A DNA stretch of 64,000 nucleotides from Micromonospora sp. Llam0 (GTDB lineage: Bacteria; Actinomycetota; Actinomycetes; Mycobacteriales; Micromonosporaceae): contig NZ_RJJY01000002.1 in assembly GCF_003751085.1 (NCBI RefSeq), positions 1,674,001-1,738,000 on the forward strand. Direction: 5' to 3'. The number at the start of each line of letters is the position of its first letter. Positions within the stretch are counted from its first letter, which is position 1. The notes beneath the pieces are model-generated. The model was not told the origin of the DNA, did not search any database, and was given only the letters and a program-made list of their open reading frames with translations. The position numbers were made by a program, and so were the translations under genes. Shown one piece after another: positions 52,089 to 60,608 of this stretch.

Positions 52089-53022
52089 GTGCCCGAGTTG
52101 CCGGAGGTACAGGCGCTCGCGGCCTACCTGCGCCAGCGCGCGGTCGGCCGTCGGGTCGAGCGTGTCGAGGTGTCGGCGATCAACGCGCTCAAGACGTACG
52201 ATCCGCCGCCGTCGGCGGTCGCCGGCGCGGCGGTGACCGACGCCGGCCGGCACGGCAAGTTCCTCGACGTCACGTTCGGCGCGACGGCCGGTGCGGCCGG
52301 TGCGGCCGATGCGGCCGATGCGGCCGATGCGGCCGGCGCGCAGGCCGGCGGGGCGGAGCTGCACCTGCTGGTGCATCTGGCGCGGGCCGGCTGGCTGCAC
52401 TACCGGGAGTCGTTTCCCTCGGCCACGCCGTTGAAGCCGGGCAAGGGGCCGATCGCCGTACGGGTCCGCCTCGACGACGGCTCGGGCTTCGACCTGACCG
52501 AGGCCGGTACGCAGAAGAAGCTGGCCGCGTACCTGGTGACCGATCCGGCGCAGGTGCCCGGGGTGGCCCCGGCTGGGTCCGGACGCGCTCGCGGTGGACC
52601 CGGACACCTTCGCGCGGCGGCTGCGCGCTCGGCGGGGTCAGGTCAAGGGGGTGCTGACCGAGCAGGAGGTGCTGGCCGGCATCGGTAACGCGTACTCGGA
52701 CGAGATCCTGCACACCGCGCGGTTGTCGCCGTTCGCGTTGACCAATCGGCTCACCGACGATCAGCTGGCGGGGTTGTACGAGGCGGCGCGGCGGGTGCTG
52801 ACCGACGCGGTGGACCGGTCGGTAGGTCAGCGGGCGGCCGAGCTGAAGGGTGAGAAGCGCTCGGGGATGCGGGTGCACGGTCGAACCGGCCTGCCCTGCC
52901 CTGTTTGCGGCGATCTGGTGCGGGAAGTCTCTTTTGCAGATTCTAGCCTGCAGTACTGCCCCACCTGCCAGACCGGCGGCCGCCCACTCGCTGACCGACG
53001 GTTGTCCCGTCTTGTGCGTTAG
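52089..53022 (+). pseudogene. Fpg/Nei family DNA glycosylase, frameshifted
   Basis: A base-excision repair glycosylase. Opening PELPEVQALAAYLRQRAVGR has the catalytic Pro-Glu; GRHGKFLDV, an H2TH region (GQVKGVLTEQEVLAGIGNAY) and the zinc finger CPVCGDLV plus CPTCQTGG follow. The frame changes near 52567-52570. Reading a run of four C as three would restore VARLGPDALAVDPDTFARRL, so one extra C broke the gene, or the sequence has an error there. Five 9-bp repeats (unit gcggccgat or a close variant, 52293-52337) encode an Ala/Asp insertion absent from the family. The start GTG is just beyond the IS982 end and has no clear ribosome site. Confidence 0.8.
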
Positions 53023-53231
53023 GTGACCAAATGGGGTGCAGAAGCCCGTACGTCCCGCGCCACGGCGATCTGCACCACAACGGAGACTTCCTCGGAGACG
53101 ATCCATCGGTATAGTGGCCCGGTCCCAATGCTTCAACACCACCGGAACCGCCGGTCCCCCACCGTTCGGCCGGGGGGCGTAAAGTCTTTCGGGTTACCGT
53201 CCGTGTACGGGCACCGTGAGAGACTGAGCTG

Positions 53232-54857
53232 GTGGGCGAGCCAAGCCTTCACGGAGAGTGGGCGGCACGTGTCACGCGGGAGGACGTGGGTGAGGTGACG
53301 ACAAGCCTCCAGCGCCCGGTAACCAACACCAGCCGGAGCAACAGGGTGCGCCACGTCGACAGCTTCGAGATCCAACCGCCGACGCCGACACCGACCAACG
53401 GCGTACCCCGGTCCGCCTGGGCTCGGGCCCGGCGTCGCGCGTCGCGCTGGCACCGTCCGTACACCGCGATCCTGCTCACGCTGGACTTCGCGGCGGCGGT
53501 GCTGGCCAGCTACCTGTCGATCTCGGTGTTCGAGAAGGCCACCTCCGGGTTCTCCGATGCCGATGCGGACGCCACCTGGTTCCACACCGTCACCTACCTG
53601 CTGCTGCCACTCGGCTGGGTGGTGGTGCTCTGGGGCACCGGCTCCTACGACCGGCGTTACCTCGGCCTCGGCACCGACGAGTTCAAGCGGGTACTGCGCG
53701 GTGGGGTGACGGTCGCCGCCAGCGTCTCGTTCCTCGCCTTCGCCACCAAGACCGACCTGTCCCGGCTCTCGGTGGCCACCGCGCTGCTCGGCGCGCTGGC
53801 GTTCATCCTGATGTTCCGCTTCCTCGCCCGGTACGCCCTGCACGTACTGCGTCGGCGGATCGGGCAGGCCACCCACCGGATGGTGCTGGTCGGCACCCTG
53901 CCGGAGACCCTGGAGGTCTTCAGGGCGGTGACCCGCAGTCCCGCCGCCGGGCTGATGCCGGTCGCGATCCACCTCACCGACGGCTACGCGGCGGCCCGGG
54001 GCCTCGAGACCCCGGTACCGGTGTACGCCGGCCGCAACGTCCTCGCCCTGGTCCGGGAGGTCGGCGCGGACACCATCGCGGTCTGCGGCTCGGCCAGCTC
54101 CGAGCCGGGTGAGCTGCGCCGGCTCGCCTGGCAGCTGGAAGGCAGCGGGATCGACCTGGTGGTCGCACCGCAGCTGACCGACATCGCCGGTCCCCGGGTG
54201 CACATCCGGCCGATCGAAGGTCTGCCGCTGCTGCACGTCGAGGAGCCCACCCTCTCCGGACTGGGCTGGCTGGCCAAGAACCTGCTGGACCGGGTGGCCG
54301 CCGGGCTGGGTCTGATCATGCTGGCACCGCTGTTCCTGACGGTGGCGATCGCGATTCGGTTCTCCGACCGGGGTCCGGTCTTCTTCCGGCAGCCCCGGGT
54401 CGGCCACGAGGGCCGGGTGTTCCGGGTCTGGAAGTTCCGGACCATGTACGTCGACGCCGAGGAGCGGCTCGCCTCGCTGGTCGACCAGAACGAGACCGAC
54501 GGCATGCTGTTCAAGATCCGCAACGATCCGCGGGTCTTCCCGATCGGTCGGTTCCTGCGGGCCAGCTCGATCGACGAGCTGCCCCAGCTGATCAACGTGC
54601 TCAAGGGCGAGATGTCGCTGGTCGGGCCGCGGCCGCTGCCCGCCGACGACGGCGACTTCCTCGGCGACGTCCGGCGGCGGCTGCTGGTCCGGCCCGGGAT
54701 GACCGGGCTGTGGCAGGTCTCCGGCCGGTCCGACCTGTCCTGGGACGAGGCGGTCCGGCTGGACCTCTACTACGTCGACAACTGGTCGCTGACCTACGAC
54801 CTGAGCATCCTCTGGCGCACCATCGGCGTGGTGCTGGCCCGCAAGGGTGCCTACTGA
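53232..54857 (+). CDS. polyprenyl glycosylphosphotransferase (WbaP/CpsE type)
   Basis: A 541-residue sugar transferase that starts exopolysaccharide repeat units by moving a sugar phosphate onto undecaprenyl phosphate. About four N-terminal membrane helices (from about 75), a Rossmann-like middle part and a membrane helix at about 350 precede the catalytic domain. That domain shows RVWKFRTMYVDAEERL, LRASSIDELPQLINVLKGEM, SLVGPRPLP and RPGMTGLWQVSGRSDLSWDE. GTG at 53232 is assumed; GTG 53295 would remove a 21-residue polar N-tail. Probably partner of the GT4 at 49793. Confidence 0.88.
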   Translation: MGEPSLHGEWAARVTREDVGEVTTSLQRPVTNTSRSNRVRHVDSFEIQPPTPTPTNGVPRSAWARARRRASRWHRPYTAILLTLDFAAAVLASYLSISVFEKATSGFSDADADATWFHTVTYLLLPLGWVVVLWGTGSYDRRYLGLGTDEFKRVLRGGVTVAASVSFLAFATKTDLSRLSVATALLGALAFILMFRFLARYALHVLRRRIGQATHRMVLVGTLPETLEVFRAVTRSPAAGLMPVAIHLTDGYAAARGLETPVPVYAGRNVLALVREVGADTIAVCGSASSEPGELRRLAWQLEGSGIDLVVAPQLTDIAGPRVHIRPIEGLPLLHVEEPTLSGLGWLAKNLLDRVAAGLGLIMLAPLFLTVAIAIRFSDRGPVFFRQPRVGHEGRVFRVWKFRTMYVDAEERLASLVDQNETDGMLFKIRNDPRVFPIGRFLRASSIDELPQLINVLKGEMSLVGPRPLPADDGDFLGDVRRRLLVRPGMTGLWQVSGRSDLSWDEAVRLDLYYVDNWSLTYDLSILWRTIGVVLARKGAY

Positions 54858-54991
54858 CCGGTTCCGGATGCCGACCGGTCCCGGATGCCGACGGATGGCA
54901 GAAAGTCCGTCGAAAGCGGGCAGCCGACCGCTGAGCGACCATTCGTCGTCTTCCGCTTGGCAGCACCGCCGGTAGCGGACAAGATCTGTCC

Positions 54992-56245
54992 GTGGCGGCA
55001 AACCTATCCGCACCACTGGCGGTCCTGGCTCTGGTGACCGCGCTGGCCGCCGCAGTGTACGCGGTCGTCCGGCTGCGCGCCCGCCGCGGGATCGCCACCG
55101 CGACGCAGCGGGCGACGTACCAGGTCCTGCACACCGCCGGCCTGGCCGCTGAACCGCTGCGCAACGGGCTGGGGGCGGCCGACGCGGCCAAGGCCGTCCG
55201 GCACCTGCGGGCGCTGGTCGGCGCCCCGGGCGCGGCGCTGGTCGGCAGCGAGGCGGTGCTCGCGTTCGACGGCCGCGGCCAGCACCACGCCGAGCAGTTC
55301 ACCGCCGCCGCCCAGCGGGCGTTCGACGCCGGCCGCTCCCTCGTGCTGACCGCCCGGGACCTGCCCTGTGACCGGCCCGACTGTCTGGTGCGCGGGGCCG
55401 TCGTCGCCCCGCTCACCGGGCCGGACGGCGACGCCACCGTGGCGCTGATCGCGGTGGTCGACGACGATCCGGCGCCAGGGCTGGTGCAGGCGACCCTGGA
55501 GACCGCCCGGTGGGCGGGCAGCCAACTGGCGCTGGCCGAGCTGGACTCGTCACGGGAACGGCTGGCCAGAGCCGAGGTACGGGCGCTGCGGGCGCAGATC
55601 AGCCCGCACTTCATCTACAACGCGCTGACCGCGATCGCGTCGTTCGTCCGGACCGACCCGGAACGGGCCCGGGATCTGATCCTGGAGTTCGCCGAGTTCA
55701 CCCGCTACTCGTTCCGGGCGCACGGCGAGTTCACCACGCTGGCCGAGGAGCTGAGGTCGATCGACCGGTACCTGACCATCGAACGGGCCCGGTTCGGCGA
55801 ACGGCTCCAGGTCCGGCTGCAGATCGCCCCGGAGGTGCTGCCGGTGCATCTGCCCTTCCTCTGCCTGCAGCCGCTGGTGGAGAATGCGGTACGGCACGGA
55901 CTGTCGCGCAAGCCAGGGCTCGGCACGGTCAGCATCGAGGCGCGGGACGCCGGGACCGAGTGCCACATCACCGTCGAGGACGACGGGGTGGGGATGGACC
56001 CGGCGGTGCTGACCGCCGGCGCCGACCCGGTACGTCGCGGCGCCGATCCGGCCGACGACGCCGGCCAGCACGTCGGCCTGTCGAATGTCGACGAACGGCT
56101 GCGCTCGGTCTTCGGCGACGAGTTCGGGCTGGTGGTGGAGACCGCGGTGGGAGCGGGTACGAAGGTGAGCATGCGGGTGCCGAAGTTCCACCCCGACGTA
56201 CGGCCGGGGGCGGGCGCGACCGGCCGGTGGGAGGTGCTGTCGTGA
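54992..56245 (+). CDS. LytS-type sensor histidine kinase
   Basis: A 417-residue sensor with one N-terminal membrane helix (APLAVLALVTALAAAVYAVV), a GAF-like central region (about 50-185) and a His_kinase domain (ALRAQISPHFIYNALTAIAS with the phospho-His) plus an HATPase domain (QPLVENAVRHGL, VEDDGVGMDP). A single helix rather than the multi-pass 5TM-LYT sensor suggests cytoplasmic sensing. GTG start at 54992. The stop overlaps the response regulator start (GTGA). Signal unknown. Confidence 0.9.
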   Translation: MAANLSAPLAVLALVTALAAAVYAVVRLRARRGIATATQRATYQVLHTAGLAAEPLRNGLGAADAAKAVRHLRALVGAPGAALVGSEAVLAFDGRGQHHAEQFTAAAQRAFDAGRSLVLTARDLPCDRPDCLVRGAVVAPLTGPDGDATVALIAVVDDDPAPGLVQATLETARWAGSQLALAELDSSRERLARAEVRALRAQISPHFIYNALTAIASFVRTDPERARDLILEFAEFTRYSFRAHGEFTTLAEELRSIDRYLTIERARFGERLQVRLQIAPEVLPVHLPFLCLQPLVENAVRHGLSRKPGLGTVSIEARDAGTECHITVEDDGVGMDPAVLTAGADPVRRGADPADDAGQHVGLSNVDERLRSVFGDEFGLVVETAVGAGTKVSMRVPKFHPDVRPGAGATGRWEVLS

Positions 56246-56997
56246 CCCCGTTCCTGCGGGTACTCGCGGTCGACGACGAACCGCCCGCCCTCGACGAACT
56301 GGCGTACCTGCTGCGGGCCGACCCCCGGGTGGCCCGGCTGCACACGGCCGCCGACGCCACCGAGGCGCTGCGGGTGCTGCGCGACACCGACGTCGACGCC
56401 GTCTTCCTCGACATCCGGATGCCCGGGCTGGACGGCATGGAGCTGGCCCGGGTGCTGCGCCGGTTCGCCCGGCCACCGGCGATCGTCTTCGTCACCGCGT
56501 ACGACGACGCCGCGGTCGACGCCTTCGACCTCGGTGTCACCGACTACGTCCGCAAGCCGGTACGCGCGGAGCGGCTGGCCGAGTCGGTCCGCCGGGTGCT
56601 GACCGCCCGGGTGGTGCCGACCCATCCGGCGGCCATCGCCCGCAACGAGGAGGACCCGGCGATCCCGGTGGAGCTGGCCGGGACCACCCGGATGCTGCCC
56701 CGGTCGGCGGTGCGCTGGGTGGAGGCGCAGGGTGACTACGCCCGGCTGCACACGGCCGACGGCTCGCACCTGGTCCGGGTGCCGCTGGCCACCCTCGGCG
56801 AGCGCTGGGCCGACGCCGGTTTCGTCCGCATCCACCGGTCGTTCCTGGTCCAGCTCCGGCTGATCACCGAGCTGCGGCTGGCCAGCTCCGGGTACGTGGT
56901 GGTGATCGACGGCACCGAGCTGCCGGTCTCCCGACGGCACACCCGGGAGTTGAAGGACAAGCTGGTCCGGGCGGCCAAACACGACTGGAGCAGGTGA
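56242..56997 (+). CDS. LytTR family response regulator
   Basis: A 251-residue regulator. Receiver domain 1-125 with acidic pair VDDEPPALDEL, phospho-Asp in AVFLDIRMPGLDGMELA and Lys in DYVRKPVRAERLAE. A C-terminal LytTR DNA-binding domain (about 145-250) contains RWVEAQGDYARLHTADG, FVRIHRSFLVQLR and LPVSRRHTRELKDKL. It is translationally coupled to the sensor at 54992 by a 4-bp overlap, so they form a two-component system. Targets are probably nearby promoters but none can be named. Confidence 0.92.
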   Translation: MTPFLRVLAVDDEPPALDELAYLLRADPRVARLHTAADATEALRVLRDTDVDAVFLDIRMPGLDGMELARVLRRFARPPAIVFVTAYDDAAVDAFDLGVTDYVRKPVRAERLAESVRRVLTARVVPTHPAAIARNEEDPAIPVELAGTTRMLPRSAVRWVEAQGDYARLHTADGSHLVRVPLATLGERWADAGFVRIHRSFLVQLRLITELRLASSGYVVVIDGTELPVSRRHTRELKDKLVRAAKHDWSR

Positions 56998-57019
56998 CCG
57001 GCAGCTCGGCGGGCTCCCG

Positions 57020-57421
57020 TCAGGCGGCCCGGCGGCGACGCAGCGTGGCGACCGCCGACCCGGCCAGCGTGAGCAGGCACTCCGGCAGCTGCCCGTCGGC
57101 CAGCGCGGCACCGAACAGCGCCTCCCCGGTCGAGTCGTCCGAGTTGGCGTACGCGCTGATGAACCTGGCCACCCACCGCGCGTCGTAGCCCGCCTCGTCG
57201 ATGCCGGGGAAGTCGAGGGCCCAGCCGCCGGCCGGTACGTCGTCGCCGACCATCGTCGCGGCCAGGCACCACGCGACGTCGTACGCCCCGGTGACCCCGC
57301 TGCGGTCCACCACCGCGTCGAAGGCACCCGCCACACCGTCACTGTCACCGGCCAAGGCGGAGCGCAGGATCTCCGCAGCGTCGGTGAACGCCTCGTCGGA
57401 CCCATCGCGTCGGTCGGTCAT
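57020..57421 (-). CDS. hypothetical acidic protein, 133 residues
   Basis: Helical, acidic protein beginning MTDRRDGSDEAFTDAAEILR; GVTGAYDVAWCLAATMVGDD and FPGIDEAGYDARWVARFISA are its most distinctive segments. It has no signal or membrane helix. ATG at 57421 is preceded by a purine-rich stretch. Such small proteins occur next to two-component genes in actinobacteria. Function unknown. Confidence 0.6.
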   Translation of the reverse strand: MTDRRDGSDEAFTDAAEILRSALAGDSDGVAGAFDAVVDRSGVTGAYDVAWCLAATMVGDDVPAGGWALDFPGIDEAGYDARWVARFISAYANSDDSTGEALFGAALADGQLPECLLTLAGSAVATLRRRRAA

Positions 57422-57552
57422 GAGCGGAAGGGTAGGCGGCGAGGTCAAGCCGCTGGCCGGGTCGCCGTCACCGGCAGGCCGGCTGACGTCGCGTTCCAGC
57501 CGAGGAGGCGCTAAGGTGCCCTGCGGACCTTCGGCCGATGGAGGACGTCCCC

Positions 57553-58899
57553 ATGCTCGTGTCACGCGGCTCCCGCACCGCCGCCCTGGCGTTCTGCGCA
57601 ATCATGCTGGTCGGCGCGGCGGGCTGCGCCGAACCGGCGGCCACCGAGGAGTCCCAGGTCAACCCGGTGCGGCTGTACGGCACCGACGGCAACATGAGCA
57701 ACTCGTTCGGGGCGGAGTTCGAGGGGCAGACCACGCTGCTGACCGGGATGAAGGGCACCAGCCCGCTCACCCCGCTGTCGGACGACTTCATCAGCCGGCT
57801 GCGCACGGTCGACCGGCAGCTCAACGACTTCCTGTACGCCGGCGAGGCGTACGACGCCGTGGTGATCAGCGCGCTCGCCACCCAGTTGGCCGGCAGCACC
57901 GACCCGGCCGACATCGCCGCCCAGATCAACGGGGTGACCACCGGCGGCGAGCAGTGCGACGTCGTCGCGCTCTGCCTGGAGCTGGCCCGGGACGGGACGG
58001 ACATCGCCTACCGGGGGGTCTCCTTGAAACGCGGTGGCTTCACCGACGTCGGGGAGCCGTCCACCGCCAGCTACGCCACCCTGCACTTCGACGGCGACGG
58101 CCAGATCAACGACGGCAAGACCGAGTTCGTCGGTGCCGGGGACGAGTCGACGACCACCACGGCGGCACCGCCACCGGCCGAGCCGGAGACCTTCGCCACC
58201 CGCGCCGAGGCACCGCTGAAGCTGGGCGGCCTGCTGCCGCGCACCGGCGACCTGGCGTTGGCGTACCCGCCGTTGGCGGCCGGCGCGGCGCTCGCGGTCC
58301 GGGAGATCAACGAGGCCGGCGGGGTGCTCGGCGAGCCGGTCGAGTGGTTCGACGGCGATGACGGGACCAACCCGGACGTGGCCCGCCGGACGGTCGCCGG
58401 GCACGTCGACGAAGGGGTGCACGTCATCATCGGTGCCGGTGCGTCCGGCATCTCCCGCGAGGTGCTGCCGGATGTGGCGGCCGCCGGGCTGATCCTGTTC
58501 TCGCCCAGCAACACCGACGCCGGGCTGAGCGAGGTCGACGACCAGGGCCTGTACTTCCGTACCGCGCCGTCGGACCTGCTGCAGGGACGGGCGCTCGCCG
58601 ACGTGATCCTGCGGGACGGGTCGCAGCGGATCGTGCTGGTGGCCCGCAGGGACTCGTACGGCGAGGGCCTGCAGGAGAACGTCCGGGCGGAGCTGGACCG
58701 GGCCGGGGTCGGACCGGACCGGCTCAAGCTGCTCAGCTACGAGCCGCCGGCCGGCGCGGACGCGCCGCCGGTGAACTTCGACAGTGAAGCCCAGGAGATC
58801 AAGGCGTTCGGCGCGGACGCGGTCCTGATCATCGGTTTCGCCGAGTCGGCTGACGTGATCAAGTCGCTGGCCGCGGCCGGGCTGCCGATCAACCAGTAG
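57553..58899 (+). CDS. circularly permuted type I substrate-binding lipoprotein (ABC/Leu-Ile-Val type)
   Basis: A 448-residue lipoprotein: signal and lipobox LVGAAGC with Cys25. Mature residues 37-197 (RLYGTDGNMSNSFGAEFEGQ, LNDFLYAGEAYDAVVISALA) match what is normally the second half of LivJ/LivK-type binding proteins. After a Thr/Ala/Pro linker (198-220), residues 221-448 (LKLGGLLPRTGDLALAYPPL, AYPPLAAGAALAVREINEAG, SPSNTDAG, LLQGRALADVIL) match the first half, and the chain stops at AAGLPINQ. The C-terminal end joins naturally onto residue 38 or so, so the order is swapped. ATG 57553 follows ggagg. No permease or ATPase genes lie beside it. Confidence 0.85.
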   Translation: MLVSRGSRTAALAFCAIMLVGAAGCAEPAATEESQVNPVRLYGTDGNMSNSFGAEFEGQTTLLTGMKGTSPLTPLSDDFISRLRTVDRQLNDFLYAGEAYDAVVISALATQLAGSTDPADIAAQINGVTTGGEQCDVVALCLELARDGTDIAYRGVSLKRGGFTDVGEPSTASYATLHFDGDGQINDGKTEFVGAGDESTTTTAAPPPAEPETFATRAEAPLKLGGLLPRTGDLALAYPPLAAGAALAVREINEAGGVLGEPVEWFDGDDGTNPDVARRTVAGHVDEGVHVIIGAGASGISREVLPDVAAAGLILFSPSNTDAGLSEVDDQGLYFRTAPSDLLQGRALADVILRDGSQRIVLVARRDSYGEGLQENVRAELDRAGVGPDRLKLLSYEPPAGADAPPVNFDSEAQEIKAFGADAVLIIGFAESADVIKSLAAAGLPINQ

Positions 58900-59048
58900 A
58901 CCGGGCCGGTAGTAGACCGGGCCGGCGGTCGCCGGGCACCCGCCGGCCGGTCCGCCCAGCTGGCACTTTCTCGGGATCACAGGCAGGTCGCCGCTGCGTA
59001 CGGTTTCCCTTGTCAGCAGCCAGGACGATCTGCGGAAGAGGCGGCAGG

Positions 59049-59633
59049 ATGAGTGAGTGGGTCGATCCGGCCCTCGGTGACGAGGCGGTCGAAGCGGAAC
59101 AGGGACTGGGCCCGAGCGGCGACCCGGGCCACGACGATGCCGGCTACGAGCCGTACGGCGACGGCCCTTACGGCGCCGAGCCGTACGACGGCGGATCCTA
59201 CACGATCGTCCAGCACAATCTTGACGGCTCCACCGACGTGCTGGTCGACCGGGACGGGGACGGCCTCGCCGACGTGGTCCTGCACGACAGCGACGGCGAC
59301 GGTCTGGCGGAGGTCGCGTACGTCGATGGCGACGGGGACGGTCGGCTGGAGAGCATGCTGCGCGACTTCGACGGCGACGGGCGGGTCGACGAGGTCAGCG
59401 CGGACACCAACGGCGACGGCTGGATCGACGTGGTCGCCACCGACACTGACGGTGACGGCCTGATCGACGAGGTGGCGGCCGACACCGATCACGACGGCCG
59501 GACGGACACCTGGGTTCAGGACACCGACTTCGACGGCCAGGCGGACCAGACGCTGCGCGACGCCGACCAGGACGGCGTGCCGGAGACGGTGACCTACCTG
59601 AATCCGACGGTCAACCCGTACGCGGCGAGGTGA
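59049..59633 (+). CDS. calcium-binding DxDGDG repeat protein
   Basis: A 195-residue very acidic protein. After a Tyr/Gly/Asp-rich head (to about 55) it carries about ten tandem units of the form D-x-D-G-D-G-x2-D, each about 11-13 residues (DRDGDGLADVVLHDSDGDGL, DTDGDGLIDEVAADTDHDGR). Each is an EF-hand-like or dockerin-like calcium loop. No signal peptide is visible, so location is unclear. ATG at 59049. A smaller relative follows at 59713; both look like paralogues from local duplication. Confidence 0.75.
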   Translation: MSEWVDPALGDEAVEAEQGLGPSGDPGHDDAGYEPYGDGPYGAEPYDGGSYTIVQHNLDGSTDVLVDRDGDGLADVVLHDSDGDGLAEVAYVDGDGDGRLESMLRDFDGDGRVDEVSADTNGDGWIDVVATDTDGDGLIDEVAADTDHDGRTDTWVQDTDFDGQADQTLRDADQDGVPETVTYLNPTVNPYAAR

Positions 59634-59712
59634 GGCCGGGTCGCGGCCGGCCGGATGGCACCCTACTGTCGACATCCGCAGCTGTTGTGACTGAGCGATG
59701 GAGGGACCTGGG

Positions 59713-59961
59713 ATGACCGAGGCACAGGAGTCGGTGGAGACGCGCGGTGACGATCGCGTCGATCTGCTCAAGGCCGACACCAACAACGACGGGCAGACCG
59801 ACGTCTGGGTGGTCGACACCGACGGCGACGGCAAGGCCGACATGTACCAGTTCGACACCGACGGGGACGGCATGGTGGACATCACCATGGTCGATCTGGA
59901 CGAGGACGGCACCCCGGACGAGGTGGTCGACGGCGACGGCGGGCACCCGCCGGCGAGCTGA
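59713..59961 (+). CDS. small calcium-binding DxDGDG repeat protein
   Basis: An 82-residue acidic protein with about five calcium-loop units (DTNNDGQTD, DTDGDGKAD, DTDGDGMVD, DLDEDGTPD). It resembles the larger protein at 59049 in repeat spacing. ATG at 59713 follows gagggacctggg. No signal peptide. Followed by a strong hairpin terminator at 59981. Its role is unknown; a calcium buffer or surface-associated protein would fit. Confidence 0.7.
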   Translation: MTEAQESVETRGDDRVDLLKADTNNDGQTDVWVVDTDGDGKADMYQFDTDGDGMVDITMVDLDEDGTPDEVVDGDGGHPPAS

Positions 59962-59980
59962 GTACGGTACGCATCGTGAC

Positions 59981-60014
59981 ACGGCGGCCCGGCGGAGATC
60001 CGCCGGGCCGCCGT
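59981..60014 (+). terminator. strong hairpin terminator
   Basis: Perfect 16-bp arms acggcggcccggcgga and tccgccgggccgccgt around a minimal loop, 20 bp after the stop of the small calcium-repeat gene. No T-run, as common in high-GC actinobacteria. Confidence 0.75.
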
Positions 60015-60033
60015 TGACGCAGTGCACATGAAA

Positions 60034-60076
60034 CAAGGGGCGGTGACCCCGGACGAGCCGAGATCACCGCCCCTTG
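60034..60076 (-). terminator. terminator of bldC
   Basis: Arms caaggggcggtga (60034-60046) and tcaccgccccttg (60064-60076), 13 bp perfect, 17-base loop. It lies 33 bp past the end of bldC on the minus strand, so it would stop that transcript; it could also serve the plus strand. Confidence 0.65.
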
Positions 60077-60109
60077 GCGTAGCCGATGTCAGCCACTTGG
60101 AGAGGCCAG

Positions 60110-60319
60110 TCAATCACCCTGCCGCTGCTGGGGAATCTGCCCCTGCAGCAGGGCACGTACTTCCGACTCCCGGTATCGGCGGTGGCCGCCCAACGTCCGT
60201 ATGGCGCTGAGCTTGCCGGCCTTCGCCCACCGGGTGACGGTTTTCGGGTCGACTCGGAACATCGACGCCACCTCGGCCGGCGTGAGCAACGGCTCTGGTT
60301 CGTGCGTACGCGATGCCAT
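60110..60319 (-). CDS. bldC: BldC, MerR-like developmental regulator
   Basis: A 69-residue DNA-binding protein made of a single MerR-like winged helix (LLTPAEVASMFRVDPKTVTR, then WAKAGKLSAIRTLGGHRRYR). BldC binds head-to-tail along direct repeats and holds back sporulation in Streptomyces; it is highly conserved in filamentous actinobacteria. ATG at 60319. About 290 bp upstream contains AT-rich DNA (ttttctcccttttttg) and no gene, so a complex promoter region is likely. Confidence 0.93.
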   Translation of the reverse strand: MASRTHEPEPLLTPAEVASMFRVDPKTVTRWAKAGKLSAIRTLGGHRRYRESEVRALLQGQIPQQRQGD

Positions 60320-60608
60320 CAGTCACTCCTCCACAGTGCTATAGACATCGGCCGGGGTCCCGCCGGCCGACGCGTCTCCCATGGTCCGGCTAGTCCCCGA
60401 TGTCCGACATGGGCCGAACGGCCGAACGTCCTTGGATGGACGGATGAGCAATGACCGATTTTTCTCCCTTTTTTGTGACAGAACATACCATAATCGGACT
60501 CTTGATCACCGGTCGTGAACGGGTGATTACGAATCTTCTTCGGGATTCGCGGCAGAATCTGCGCCTAATACTCGGTGATTGAAACCGATTCACCCTTTTC
60601 GTCGACTA

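Noticed and set aside
52293..52337. Short tandem 9-bp repeats as a possible CRISPR-like array
   Set aside because: The units are contiguous without spacers and lie in a coding frame; this is a slip-prone repeat. No CRISPR array is present in the window.
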